30,700 bases of DNA from an uncultured Oscillospiraceae bacterium (lineage in GTDB: Bacteria > Bacillota > Clostridia > Oscillospirales > Oscillospiraceae): NCBI GenBank assembly GCA_910579725.1, contig CAJTUD010000031.1, positions 1-30,700 of the forward strand. Reading direction: 5' to 3'. Below the pieces are notes generated by a model. That model saw nothing but the letters and a program-made list of their open reading frames with translations. It searched no databases and had not been told where the DNA came from. Each line of letters begins with the position of its first letter. The first letter of the stretch is position 1. Shown one piece after another: positions 23,108-30,215 of this stretch. The translations under genes were made by a program, and so were the position numbers.

Positions 23108-25690
23108 ATGAAACGAGCGACATCCCTGATTGTATCCCTGGCCCTGGTTCTGGCGCTGCTTCCCGCCCCGGCCCGGGCTGCGTCAAGCGCCTATGGAAGC
23201 GACGTATGGCTGCGGGACACCCGGCTTCAGGAGGGCGTCACCTACAGCGAGAACATATTCTGGAGCAGCGGCTATGACAAGCCCCGCCATGAATACTTCT
23301 TTACCTACACCCCCGGGATTGGCGGCGGACTTCCCTCCGCCTGGAGCGGGACGGCGGGCTCCGGCTCCTCCGGAGGGTGGAATCCGGATGGTCTGGACCT
23401 CTCCTGGCTGTTCCCAAATCAGGAGGACGGCGGCCAGGGAGAGGACGGCTCTTCCCAGAACGGGCAGACCCCGGAAGCCGCGTCCCTTCCCATGGGGGTG
23501 CGGCCCGTGGCTTCCTATGGCTCCTCTGTCACCGGGCGCAGCACCGTCTCCCAGGCCGCCCAGAAATACGAGAGCCTGGGCTACCGGGTGGTAGGCGCCA
23601 TCAACGGCGACTTCTATGACACCGCCACAGGCTACCCCCTGGGCATCCTGGTCTCGGACGGAGAGCTTCTTTCCGGCTCCGAGGAGTACTACGCCGTCGG
23701 ATTCCGCGCAGACGGAACCGCCGTGATGGGTATGCCCCAGCTGGTCATGACGGCTGCCTCCGGCAGCGGCGCACTGAATCTGGCCTCCCTCAACAAGCCC
23801 CGGGTGGACCACGCCGGCGTGACCATGATGACCTATGACTTCCGGGACGACCACACCTCCGGACCCTCCACAGCCACCGCCGGGGTCAACGTCCTGACCA
23901 CCATCCTGGGCGGACGGGCCTCCATCGGTGAGGAGCTGGTTCTGCGGGTGGACGAGGTGGCGGAGGACGCCCAGGTCCGCACCCTGGCGGAGAACCAGGT
24001 CCTCCTGACCGGAGGTACCGCCGGCTACGCGGCCGGTCTGGCGTTCCTCCGCGCCCTGGTTCCCGGGGAAACGGTGACGGTGCGCTTCTCTACCCCCGAT
24101 CCCCAGTGGAATGATGTGACGGAGTCCATCGGCGCGTACTACCTGCTGGTGGAGAACGGCGTGGCCAAGGAAGGCTTCGAGGTCTCCGCCGCCCCCCGCA
24201 CCGCCGTGGGAATGAAGGCCAACGGCGACGTGATTTTCTACACGCTGGACGGACGGCAGAACACGGTCAGTATGGGCGCGTCTCTGGGCGTGCTGGCCAA
24301 ACGAATGGCGGAGCTGGGCTGCGTCACGGCGCTGTGTCTGGACGGAGGCGGCTCCACCACGGCGGTGGCCGCCCTTCCCGACAGCGGCTCGTCCAAGCTG
24401 CTCAATTCCCCCAGCGACAAGACCCAGCGGCAGGTATCCAACCATCTGCTGCTGCTGGCCCCCGGCGGCGCCACCAGCGAGCCGCAGGGCGTATACCTCT
24501 CTGCCGCCGCGCCGGTGGTGCTGACGGGCCACACGGTGAATCTCACCGCCAACGTGACGGACACCCACTATTATCCCATGAGCCTGCCCGTAGATTACCA
24601 CACCACCGCCGGAACGGTCTCCGGCGGCGTGTTCACCGCGCCGGACCGGAGCGGACCTGTGACCGTCTCCGCCTTCTATGGCGGACTGTCCGCCCAGAGG
24701 GAGATTCTGGTGGTGGACCAGCCGGATACCATGGCTGTCCGGGCTCAGGGCAGCGCCGCTGCGTCGCTGTCCGTCATCGCGGGCGGAACCGCCCAGCTGA
24801 CGGTCTCCGCCGCCTACAACCACACGAATCTGGAGATTTCCCCGGAGGACGTAAGCTGGTCTGTGGACCCCAAGCTGGGGACCATTGATGAACACGGCTT
24901 CTTTACCGCCTCCGGGCAGGCTGGCTCCGGCTCCATCACCGCCACCCGCGGCACCGTCCGGGCCACGCTGCCGGTAACTGTGGAAGCCAATCATCCCTTC
25001 GCGGATCTGGAGGGCCACTGGGCGGAGGCGTATATGGGCCAGCTCTATCAGCAGCAGATCCTTACCGGCGAGTACGAGGGTGATCTGCTCTACGCCCGCC
25101 CGGACCGGGGACTGAGCCGCGCGGAGTTCTCGGTGCTCCTGGCCCGGTATCTGAAGCTCGACACAGAGCAGTACGCCGGGAAGGCGACGCCCTTTACCGA
25201 CCTGGAAGGCGTGGATGCCTGGGCCGGAGGAGCCATCCGGGCCATGTATGAAAAGGGTATCGTCAACGGCGTGGACGCCACCCACTTTGCCCCCCAGGAG
25301 CCTCTGCAAAGAGCTCAGGCGGCGGCCATGCTGGGCCGCGCGCTGGGATTGAAGGCGGAGTCCTCCGGCGAACCTTCCGCGCCCGCCGGTGATCCCGGTA
25401 CGCCCGGTGAATCCGAAACGCCTTCCGGCGAGCCGGTGCTGCCGGATGAACCGGTTCTCCCGCCGGACTACGCCGCCTACGCGGTTAAACAGGTCTCCAC
25501 TCTGTCCGCCTCGGCCCAGGGCTTTGACGGCTACCCGGATGCCGGAGAGGTGCCGGAGTATGCTGCGGAGTACTTCCGGATTCTGGTGGACCGCGGGGCG
25601 ATGGACGGCCGGGACGGCAGACTGCTGCCCGCAGCGTCCATCACCCGGGCGGAAATCTGCAAGGCTCTGGTTGTGATGCAGGGCAGTTAA
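23108..25690 (+). CDS. Secreted phosphodiester glycosidase (NAGPA-type) with SLH domains
   Basis: This 860-aa surface protein has a signal peptide (cleavage near ARA at 22-24). A low-complexity Gly/Ser stretch follows near 70-125. A phosphodiester glycosidase/NAGPA domain runs from about 130 to 455, with INGDFYD and the hallmark LCLDGGGSTT at 408-417. Ig-like beta-rich segments cover about 460-625. Three SLH motifs run from about 629 to the end, the first two as FADLEGHWAEAYM and FTDLEGVDAWA, with a Pro/Glu linker before the third. Family members remove GlcNAc-1-phosphodiester groups; the wall substrate here is unknown. SLH domains should bind pyruvylated wall polymer. AAAAGGAGA precedes the ATG. 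It is monocistronic, ended by a hairpin. Confidence 0.9.
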   Translation: MKRATSLIVSLALVLALLPAPARAASSAYGSDVWLRDTRLQEGVTYSENIFWSSGYDKPRHEYFFTYTPGIGGGLPSAWSGTAGSGSSGGWNPDGLDLSWLFPNQEDGGQGEDGSSQNGQTPEAASLPMGVRPVASYGSSVTGRSTVSQAAQKYESLGYRVVGAINGDFYDTATGYPLGILVSDGELLSGSEEYYAVGFRADGTAVMGMPQLVMTAASGSGALNLASLNKPRVDHAGVTMMTYDFRDDHTSGPSTATAGVNVLTTILGGRASIGEELVLRVDEVAEDAQVRTLAENQVLLTGGTAGYAAGLAFLRALVPGETVTVRFSTPDPQWNDVTESIGAYYLLVENGVAKEGFEVSAAPRTAVGMKANGDVIFYTLDGRQNTVSMGASLGVLAKRMAELGCVTALCLDGGGSTTAVAALPDSGSSKLLNSPSDKTQRQVSNHLLLLAPGGATSEPQGVYLSAAAPVVLTGHTVNLTANVTDTHYYPMSLPVDYHTTAGTVSGGVFTAPDRSGPVTVSAFYGGLSAQREILVVDQPDTMAVRAQGSAAASLSVIAGGTAQLTVSAAYNHTNLEISPEDVSWSVDPKLGTIDEHGFFTASGQAGSGSITATRGTVRATLPVTVEANHPFADLEGHWAEAYMGQLYQQQILTGEYEGDLLYARPDRGLSRAEFSVLLARYLKLDTEQYAGKATPFTDLEGVDAWAGGAIRAMYEKGIVNGVDATHFAPQEPLQRAQAAAMLGRALGLKAESSGEPSAPAGDPGTPGESETPSGEPVLPDEPVLPPDYAAYAVKQVSTLSASAQGFDGYPDAGEVPEYAAEYFRILVDRGAMDGRDGRLLPAASITRAEICKALVVMQGS

Positions 25691-25709
25691 GAAACCATAT
25701 TTGCAACAG

Positions 25710-25747
25710 AGAGAGCGCCGGTGCGGCTATCCACACCGGCGCTCTCT
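25710..25747 (+). terminator. Terminator hairpin of the SLH-protein gene
   Basis: AGAGAGCGCCGGTG (25710-25723) is perfectly complementary to CACCGGCGCTCTCT (25734-25747). No long T-run follows. It insulates the peptide cassette downstream. Confidence 0.65.
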
Positions 25748-25760
25748 GTATGTCATGACA

Positions 25761-25850
25761 GATTGATAATATTTTCACAACTTGATGTTTTGCGCAAAAG
25801 AATATTTCCATGAAACGCTATGGACGATTCTTTCAGGGGTGGTATATAAT
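25761..25850 (+). promoter_or_regulatory. Box A: promoter and putative operator of the secreted-peptide gene
   Basis: The perfect 12-bp palindrome TTTTGCGCAAAA is at 25788-25799. Further on, TGGACG (25821-25826), an 18-base spacer and a perfect TATAAT (25845-25850) form a promoter 34 bases before the peptide ATG. The whole block resembles box B at 27159-27247: about 53 of 70 positions match without gaps over 25761-25830, and the distance from palindrome to -35 is identical. Conservation beyond the -35/-10 suggests an activator or repressor site; the adjacent regulator at 26106-27053 is the obvious candidate. Confidence 0.6.
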
Positions 25851-25883
25851 GAATCCATCTACATTAAAGGAAGGATGATCCCT

Positions 25884-26099
25884 ATGCTCAAAAAATTCGC
25901 TGCGTTGACGCTGTCCTTGCTGCTGTGCCTGTCCCTGCTGCCCAGTCAGGTTCTGGCCGCCAGTGTTCCGGAGCCCGATGATCCTGTCATTCAGGTAGAT
26001 CCTCTGGACCCGGATGAACCCGATGACCCGGATCCCGCGATGCCCGCCTCTGCGGTGGAACTCCCGGAAAAAGCTGTTGGCGAACACCCCGTAGATTGA
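25884..26099 (+). CDS. Small secreted acidic peptide, candidate signalling-peptide precursor
   Basis: This 71-aa product begins MLKKFAALTLSLLLCLSLLP, a strong signal peptide with cleavage likely after VLA at 23-25. The mature 45 residues are rich in Asp, Glu and Pro (DPLDPDEPDDPDPAMP) and end in VGEHPVD. There is no Cys, so it is neither a lipoprotein nor a disulfide toxin. ATGs exist at 25875 and 25884; AGGAAGG fits the second. It has its own promoter with a putative operator. Its stop codon is 6 bases from that of the convergent HTH-TPR regulator gene. The layout suits a peptide pheromone and receptor pair, but no processing or activity can be read from sequence. Confidence 0.7.
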   Translation: MLKKFAALTLSLLLCLSLLPSQVLAASVPEPDDPVIQVDPLDPDEPDDPDPAMPASAVELPEKAVGEHPVD

Positions 26100-26105
26100 G
26101 TGGCT

Positions 26106-27053
26106 TTATTTTGTCAGCTCAATACCTAGACGTTCTTTTATCTCCTGCTGCATAGCCGCTTGATTGCTTTTGTCTTCAAAGGCAGCATATGTATAGTAAG
26201 CTTGGAGATATAATTCTTTACTTCTTTCTTTTTCACCTAAGAAGTACAAGCACTCAGCCTCAATCGCTAAAAATCCAGGCAATAATTGGTATGATCCCTC
26301 ATTTATAGCGGTTTTGTGTCCGCATTCTGCAAGCTCTAATGCCTCTGAGTATCGCTTTTCTGATGCTAAATCAATAGAATAGTTATGAGCAATAAAGCAG
26401 AAATGGTCGGCATAACCACTTAATGCCTTATCATTTTTCTCAACATATTTGAGCAGTTGACGGTACATGTCAATTGCTCTTTTTCTTTGACCCATCTCTG
26501 CATAAGTACCAGCAATCTGACCTATCAATCTGGTCTCATCCAAGCTGTAATGACTATGCTGAAAGTCCTCTGGGTCAAACCTTGGATGCGTCATCTGAAT
26601 TGCATTTAACTGCATCTCCAATTTTTGGCTACTATCATAAGCACCTTCTGGTCCACCCAGAAGAGCTTTTTGAGCCAGCAAGAATTGCTGTGCGCTTCGA
26701 TCTTTTGGTTTTACGATTTTCTCCAGTTCCAAGAGCTTCTCTTTTATCTGCTCTTGAATCCAAACACGCTCCTTATCCTGCGCCCGATGATATCGGATCA
26801 AGTCATTACGGATTTCCCGCACCAACGCCCGTGTAGTGGTGCTCTTCTGATCCACCATTATGGCAAGCAGATCATCCGACAGTCCTAATCGTCCCAACAG
26901 CCCTTTTGCCAGACTGCGCGATGGAATCTGTGAGTTGTTTTCAATTCGTGAAATGGTGGAAACAGAACAATATCCCTCACATAACTCCTCCTGACTCATT
27001 CCCAGAGCTTCACGCCGGTTTTTAATGCATGTTCCAATCATAATCTCATCCAC
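26106..27053 (-). CDS. HTH-TPR transcriptional regulator, RNPP/Rgg-like peptide receptor
   Basis: This 315-aa protein has an XRE-type helix-turn-helix at about residues 8-62 (NRREALGMSQEELCEGYCS then VSTISRIENNSQIPSR). Tetratricopeptide-like helical repeats occupy 70-315 (LIGQIAGTYAEMGQRKRAI, RYSEALELAECG, ECLYFLGEKERSKELYLQAY). This layout, and the C-S-V-S-T-I-S-R-I-E-N motif, is that of RNPP receptors (PlcR, Rgg, PrgX), whose TPR domain binds an imported peptide. The start is GTG at 27053, with AAGGAG 7 bases upstream. The gene is clearly more A+T-rich than its neighbours, suggesting transfer. It is convergent with the secreted-peptide gene, and box B lies upstream of it. Direct binding to the boxes is inference. 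Confidence 0.85.
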   Translation of the reverse strand: MDEIMIGTCIKNRREALGMSQEELCEGYCSVSTISRIENNSQIPSRSLAKGLLGRLGLSDDLLAIMVDQKSTTTRALVREIRNDLIRYHRAQDKERVWIQEQIKEKLLELEKIVKPKDRSAQQFLLAQKALLGGPEGAYDSSQKLEMQLNAIQMTHPRFDPEDFQHSHYSLDETRLIGQIAGTYAEMGQRKRAIDMYRQLLKYVEKNDKALSGYADHFCFIAHNYSIDLASEKRYSEALELAECGHKTAINEGSYQLLPGFLAIEAECLYFLGEKERSKELYLQAYYTYAAFEDKSNQAAMQQEIKERLGIELTK

Positions 27054-27158
27054 GATTCTACTCCTTTCTTGTCTTGGAGAGATTTATATACTCTAAAATA
27101 AGCCAAATAGAAAATTACACAAAAGGAAGACGCAGCCTGCAAAGAATGATTCTGCACA

Positions 27159-27247
27159 GGATGATAAATTTTTCACAAGCTGCTGTATTGTGCAAGAAAA
27201 AATTTTCATACAACGCTATGGACCATCCCGGTAAAATATAGTACGAT
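27159..27247 (+). promoter_or_regulatory. Box B: second copy of the peptide-gene promoter/operator box
   Basis: The block matches box A (25761-25850) in about 53 of the first 70 positions. TTGTGCAA at 27188-27195 aligns with the palindrome core TTGCGCAA. TGGACC (27219-27224), a 17-base spacer and TACGAT (27242-27247) align with the box A promoter. It points away from the regulator gene, whose start codon lies 105 bases to the left, so a protein bound here could affect both directions. No signal-peptide gene follows it. Confidence 0.55.
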
Positions 27248-27628
27248 GAAACCACTTCAGCAGCGCCTCCAGCGGAAGACTGCTTCCGTATACATTTAAA
27301 TAAATAATGGACTACACGGGAAAGGTAACGCCGCCTCCTGTAAGCGGGCAGGAGCGTGATGTGTTCTGGCGGAAAACAGCTATGAGCGGCCGGAAACTGC
27401 GGGTACCAGATTGAAAGCCTCCTCTGCCGCAGGCGGCGCCGCAGTCCACAGGCCCCATGGAAGCCGTTCTTCCCGCCCAGATCGCCCCAGCCCATTCCGG
27501 CTCCGGTATGAATTTTGAGTAAGCTCTGGTCCAGGCGGGGCCTGACACGGAAACTGCCGCCGCTTCCGCTCTCCTGAATATCGCCGCGCAGACTCTTCCT
27601 TTCAAGATGATCTGTCGATCCCGTTTCG
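27248..27628 (+). other. Transcript region downstream of box B, no supported gene
   Basis: Box B would drive a transcript of about 400 bases ending at the terminator at 27629-27655. A 35-codon frame at 27307-27414 (starting MDYTGKVTPPP) has an ATG but no RBS; other frames are short or broken. Minus-strand frames are longer but lack an RBS and protein-like composition. It could be a decayed second peptide gene or an untranslated RNA. Confidence 0.3.
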
Positions 27629-27655
27629 GGCCCGCTGCAAAACGGGCCTTTTTTT
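27629..27655 (+). terminator. Intrinsic terminator of the box B transcript
   Basis: GGCCCG (27629-27634) pairs with CGGGCC (27643-27648), followed by seven T. This is the best-formed terminator in this part of the window, yet no plus-strand gene lies upstream of it, which supports a real transcript from box B. Confidence 0.75.
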
Positions 27656-27679
27656 ATACTGCGCCTCTCTGAAGGCCCC

Positions 27680-27715
27680 CTGCCGGTATGTCGGCTGTTC
27701 TGCCGGTATGCCGGC
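27680..27715. repeat. Tandem 16-bp direct repeat upstream of the XRE gene
   Basis: CTGCCGGTATGTCGGC (27680-27695) and CTGCCGGTATGCCGGC (27700-27715) differ in one base and are 20 bp apart, about two helical turns. GCCGGCATTTACCGGC continues the symmetry. They precede the XRE gene by about 50 bases and may be its operator. Confidence 0.45.
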
Positions 27716-27766
27716 ATTTACCGGCCTCCGCCTCTTTCCTATCCTAAATAGGAGGAGGTGGTTTGC

Positions 27767-28159
27767 ATGTATAAAAATAAACCGGCAACCACGTTTGCGG
27801 CCACATTAAGTTATGAAATGCGCCGCAGAAACATGAGTGTGGAGGAGTTCGCCATTTTCCTTGATATTGGCAAAACCTCCCTGCAAGACTATCTGAAAGG
27901 AGAAGGGAATCCCACGCTGCATACGATGGAGCTGATCGCGGACAAGCTTGGAATACCGGTGTACCAGATGCTCTGGCATGGACCGGTGCAGCCCTACGGC
28001 CGGGCGGCCCTGAACGGCGTCCGGGATGAAATCATGCAGCTTCATCCCGATGTGCGGAACATCGCCTACCAGCAGTTCCTCTCACTTCAGTCAACTTACG
28101 ATCTTTCCGACATCATGTCAGCCAGAGAGGAAGTGAACGTGATCCTGACCCAGACGTAG
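27767..28159 (+). CDS. XRE-family helix-turn-helix regulator
   Basis: This is a 130-aa protein with an HTH at about residues 10-65 (SYEMRRRNMSVEEFAIFLDIGKTSLQDYLKGEGNPTLHTMEL; the recognition helix is near KTSLQDYL). A C-terminal region of 65 residues shows no known domain. The start at ATG 27767 follows GGAGGAGG at 8 bases; an in-frame GTG at 27758 lies within that RBS. It is monocistronic with its own terminator. Direct repeats upstream suggest autoregulation. Its G+C content matches the chromosome, unlike the RNPP-like gene to its left, so the two regulators appear to have different histories. Confidence 0.82.
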   Translation: MYKNKPATTFAATLSYEMRRRNMSVEEFAIFLDIGKTSLQDYLKGEGNPTLHTMELIADKLGIPVYQMLWHGPVQPYGRAALNGVRDEIMQLHPDVRNIAYQQFLSLQSTYDLSDIMSAREEVNVILTQT

Positions 28160-28184
28160 TCCCGTATCCCGGACAAAGCTCTTT

Positions 28185-28214
28185 GCCGCCAGCAGGTCTG
28201 CTGGCGGCTTTTTT
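28185..28214 (+). terminator. Intrinsic terminator of the XRE gene
   Basis: GCCGCCAGCAG (28185-28195) and CTGCTGGCGGC (28198-28208) form an 11-bp stem, followed by six T. The drawn loop is only GT, so the top pairs are likely open. Confidence 0.9.
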
Positions 28215-28224
28215 GTGATTTTTC

Positions 28225-28275
28225 CATCTCCCGGCCGCCGCTGCTCTTGCCTTCCGCCGGGAGATGTTATACAAT
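28225..28275 (+). promoter_or_regulatory. Promoter of the GH3 gene with an overlapping inverted repeat
   Basis: TTGCCT (28247-28252), a 17-base spacer and TACAAT (28270-28275) form the promoter. CATCTCCCGG (28225-28234) and CCGGGAGATG (28257-28266) are perfect inverted repeats that bracket the -35 and enter the spacer, a plausible repressor site. Confidence 0.55.
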
Positions 28276-28312
28276 GGATCCACTACTGAAGATCAACAGG
28301 AGGGACCCAATC

Positions 28313-29581
28313 GTGCACAAAGGAAAACGGACTCAAACCGGCGGCCGGCTGCGCTGGGCGGCCGCCGCGCTGGCGCTGATTCTGCTGGCGGGAGGAATCG
28401 TAGCCGGAATGAAGCTGGGCGGCGGCCCTGTAGAAGCGCTGCCCGCCTCCGCATCTGAAGGAGGCGTTCCGGAGCCGGTACCGGAACCGGAGCCGGTTCC
28501 CGAGCCGGAGCTGCCGCCGGAGCCTGAACCGGACCCGGCGGAGGCTCTGCTGGCGGAAATGGATCTGCGGGAGAAAATCTGCCAGCTGTTCATCGTCCAG
28601 CCCTCCGCCATCACCGGAGGGGCCAACGTGACCGAAGCAGGAGAAGCCATGAAAAAAGGGCTGACCGCTTACCCGGTAGGCGGCCTGCTGCTTAACCGGA
28701 GCAATCTTGTCAGCCAGGAGCAGGTCCGCGCTATGCTGGAGGAAACCCAGAGCTATTCCCGGATTCCCCTGCTCGTCACCTGCGACGAGGAGGGCGGACG
28801 GGTCAACCGGCTGATGAAAACCGTGGGGACTACCTGGGTAGGTCCCATGCTGGACTACAAAGACCAGGGGACGGAGACGGCGCGGGCCAATGCCCGGACC
28901 ATCGCTTCCGACCTGATCTCCTGCGGATTCAATATGGATTTTGCGCCGGTGGCCGACGTGTGGTCCAATCCGGATAACACTGTTATCGGAGACCGGGCGT
29001 ACAGCGACAGCTTTGAGCAGGCGGCGGAACTGGTAGCCGCCGCGGTGGAGGGGTTCCATGACGGCGGCGCGGCCTGCACCCTCAAGCACTTCCCCGGCCA
29101 CGGAGACACCTCTGCCGACAGCCACAACGGCGCGGTCTACATCCATAAATCGCTGGACGAGCTGCGGCAGGCGGAGCTGCTGCCATTCCAGGCAGGGATC
29201 CGCGCGGGCGCGGACGCGGTCATGATCGGACACCTCATCCTCGACCAGATCGATGACCAGCCAGCCCTGTTCTCTCATTTGCTGGTTACGGAGCTGCTGC
29301 GCACTGAAATGGGCTTTGACGGCGTGGTCGTCACCGACAGTCTGGAAATGCAGGCCATGACGGACTATTACGGCAGCGGCGAAATCGCCGTCTCCGCCAT
29401 TCAGGCGGGCGTAGACGTGCTGCTGTGTCCCACAGACCTGGAAGAAGCCGTGGAGGCGCTGCTTCAGGCAGTGGAGGAAGGCGGGCTGACCGAGGCCCGG
29501 CTGGACGAAAGCGTCCTTCGGGTGCTGCGGCTCAAACAGGCGCAGGGATTGCTGGATGCGCTTCCGCCCGCCGGAGAATAG
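28313..29581 (+). CDS. Membrane-anchored glycoside hydrolase family 3 protein (NagZ-like beta-N-acetylhexosaminidase)
   Basis: This 422-aa protein has an N-terminal membrane anchor (about 14-33), a Pro/Glu repeat linker (51-75) and a GH3 barrel domain from about 80. KHFPGHGDTSADSH at 258-271 holds the Asp-His dyad of NagZ enzymes (D269, H271), and D342 in VVVTDSLEMQAM is the expected nucleophile. Only the single barrel domain is present, as in NagZ. It should release terminal beta-linked GlcNAc from muropeptides or wall fragments outside the cell. The start is GTG at 28313 with AGGAGGG 8 bases upstream; an ATG further upstream lacks an RBS. It is convergent with the HxlR gene, 6 bases apart. 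Confidence 0.9.
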   Translation: MHKGKRTQTGGRLRWAAAALALILLAGGIVAGMKLGGGPVEALPASASEGGVPEPVPEPEPVPEPELPPEPEPDPAEALLAEMDLREKICQLFIVQPSAITGGANVTEAGEAMKKGLTAYPVGGLLLNRSNLVSQEQVRAMLEETQSYSRIPLLVTCDEEGGRVNRLMKTVGTTWVGPMLDYKDQGTETARANARTIASDLISCGFNMDFAPVADVWSNPDNTVIGDRAYSDSFEQAAELVAAAVEGFHDGGAACTLKHFPGHGDTSADSHNGAVYIHKSLDELRQAELLPFQAGIRAGADAVMIGHLILDQIDDQPALFSHLLVTELLRTEMGFDGVVVTDSLEMQAMTDYYGSGEIAVSAIQAGVDVLLCPTDLEEAVEALLQAVEEGGLTEARLDESVLRVLRLKQAQGLLDALPPAGE

Positions 29582-29587
29582 GACCGC

Positions 29588-29953
29588 TCAGGGGATGTAT
29601 TTCAGCCCCCAATTGGCCATGGCGCAGAATACCGGCAGCAGATCCCTTCCCCGTTCCGTCAGAGAATACTCTACATGAGGCGGAATCTCGTTGAACTGCT
29701 CCCGGTGAACCAGACCGTCCGCCTCCAGCTCCTTCAGGGCGCTGGCCAGCATGGTGTTGGTGATCTCCCCCAGCGCCCTGCGCAGTTCTCCGAACCGCAG
29801 CGGAGACTGGACGCACAGCTCATAGATGATCTGCAGCTTCCACTTTCCCTGGAGCATGCGCGTCACCTGCGTCACCGGGCAGCTGCCGCCCTCTGTCACA
29901 ATGCCGCCGCTCACCCGCTCCCGGAACTCCTCGAAGGTAATCCGCTCGTTCAT
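29588..29953 (-). CDS. HxlR/DUF24-family winged-helix regulator
   Basis: This 121-aa protein has the HxlR signature CPVTQVTRMLQGKWKLQIIYEL, the recognition region LRFGELRRALGEITNTMLASALKEL and the wing GLVHREQFNEIPPHVEYSLTERG. C25 lies just before the first helix, at the place where the redox-sensing cysteine sits in several DUF24 regulators that respond to quinones, aldehydes or disulfide stress. A palindrome directly upstream is a likely operator, so autoregulation is probable. No divergent reductase gene is present in this window. The upstream spacing to the ATG at 29953 holds GGAGGGCGGAAGG. Confidence 0.9.
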   Translation of the reverse strand: MNERITFEEFRERVSGGIVTEGGSCPVTQVTRMLQGKWKLQIIYELCVQSPLRFGELRRALGEITNTMLASALKELEADGLVHREQFNEIPPHVEYSLTERGRDLLPVFCAMANWGLKYIP

Positions 29954-29968
29954 CCTTCCGCCCTCCCG

Positions 29969-29993
29969 GTACGGTTTCCCGTACTGAGTACGG
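29969..29993. promoter_or_regulatory. Putative HxlR operator
   Basis: CCGTACTGAGTACGG (29979-29993) is a perfect odd palindrome with 7-bp arms. A further half site GTACGG at 29969-29974 pairs with CCGTAC. It contains TACT/AGTA half sites of the kind bound by DUF24 regulators and lies 16-40 bases before the regulator start codon. Confidence 0.55.
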
Positions 29994-30189
29994 TGGTTTT
30001 GCGTATTTGGTCTATTTTAAGGATTTGATATATTTATTATATCATCCGAATTCCAGCCAGTCAATGGCTGAAACAAAAAATTTCCAAGATTGTACGAGGA
30101 TCTTTACAGGGGATTCCACGCGGGCTGAGCTCGGCCCGATCCTATTCCGCAAAAAGTGGTGCGGCTATTTTTCCAACACGCAGAAAAGC

Positions 30190-30215
30190 CGGGAGCTTAC
30201 CGCTCCCGTTTTTTT
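30190..30215 (+). terminator. Terminator hairpin with T7 on the plus strand
   Basis: CGGGAGC (30190-30196) pairs with GCTCCCG (30202-30208), followed by seven T. On the minus strand the stem overlaps the last codons of the gene ending at 30197 and is followed by GCTTTTC. No plus-strand gene is seen in 29994-30189, which otherwise holds only A+T-rich sequence around 30005-30045. Confidence 0.65.

Noticed and set aside
25884..26099. Antimicrobial peptide or bacteriocin instead of a signalling precursor
   Set aside because: The mature part is strongly acidic, has no Cys or double-glycine leader, and has no immunity or transport gene beside it.
27115..27717. 200-aa minus-strand reading frame
   Set aside because: It crosses box B and the plus-strand terminator in antisense, lacks an RBS, and shows no protein-like pattern.
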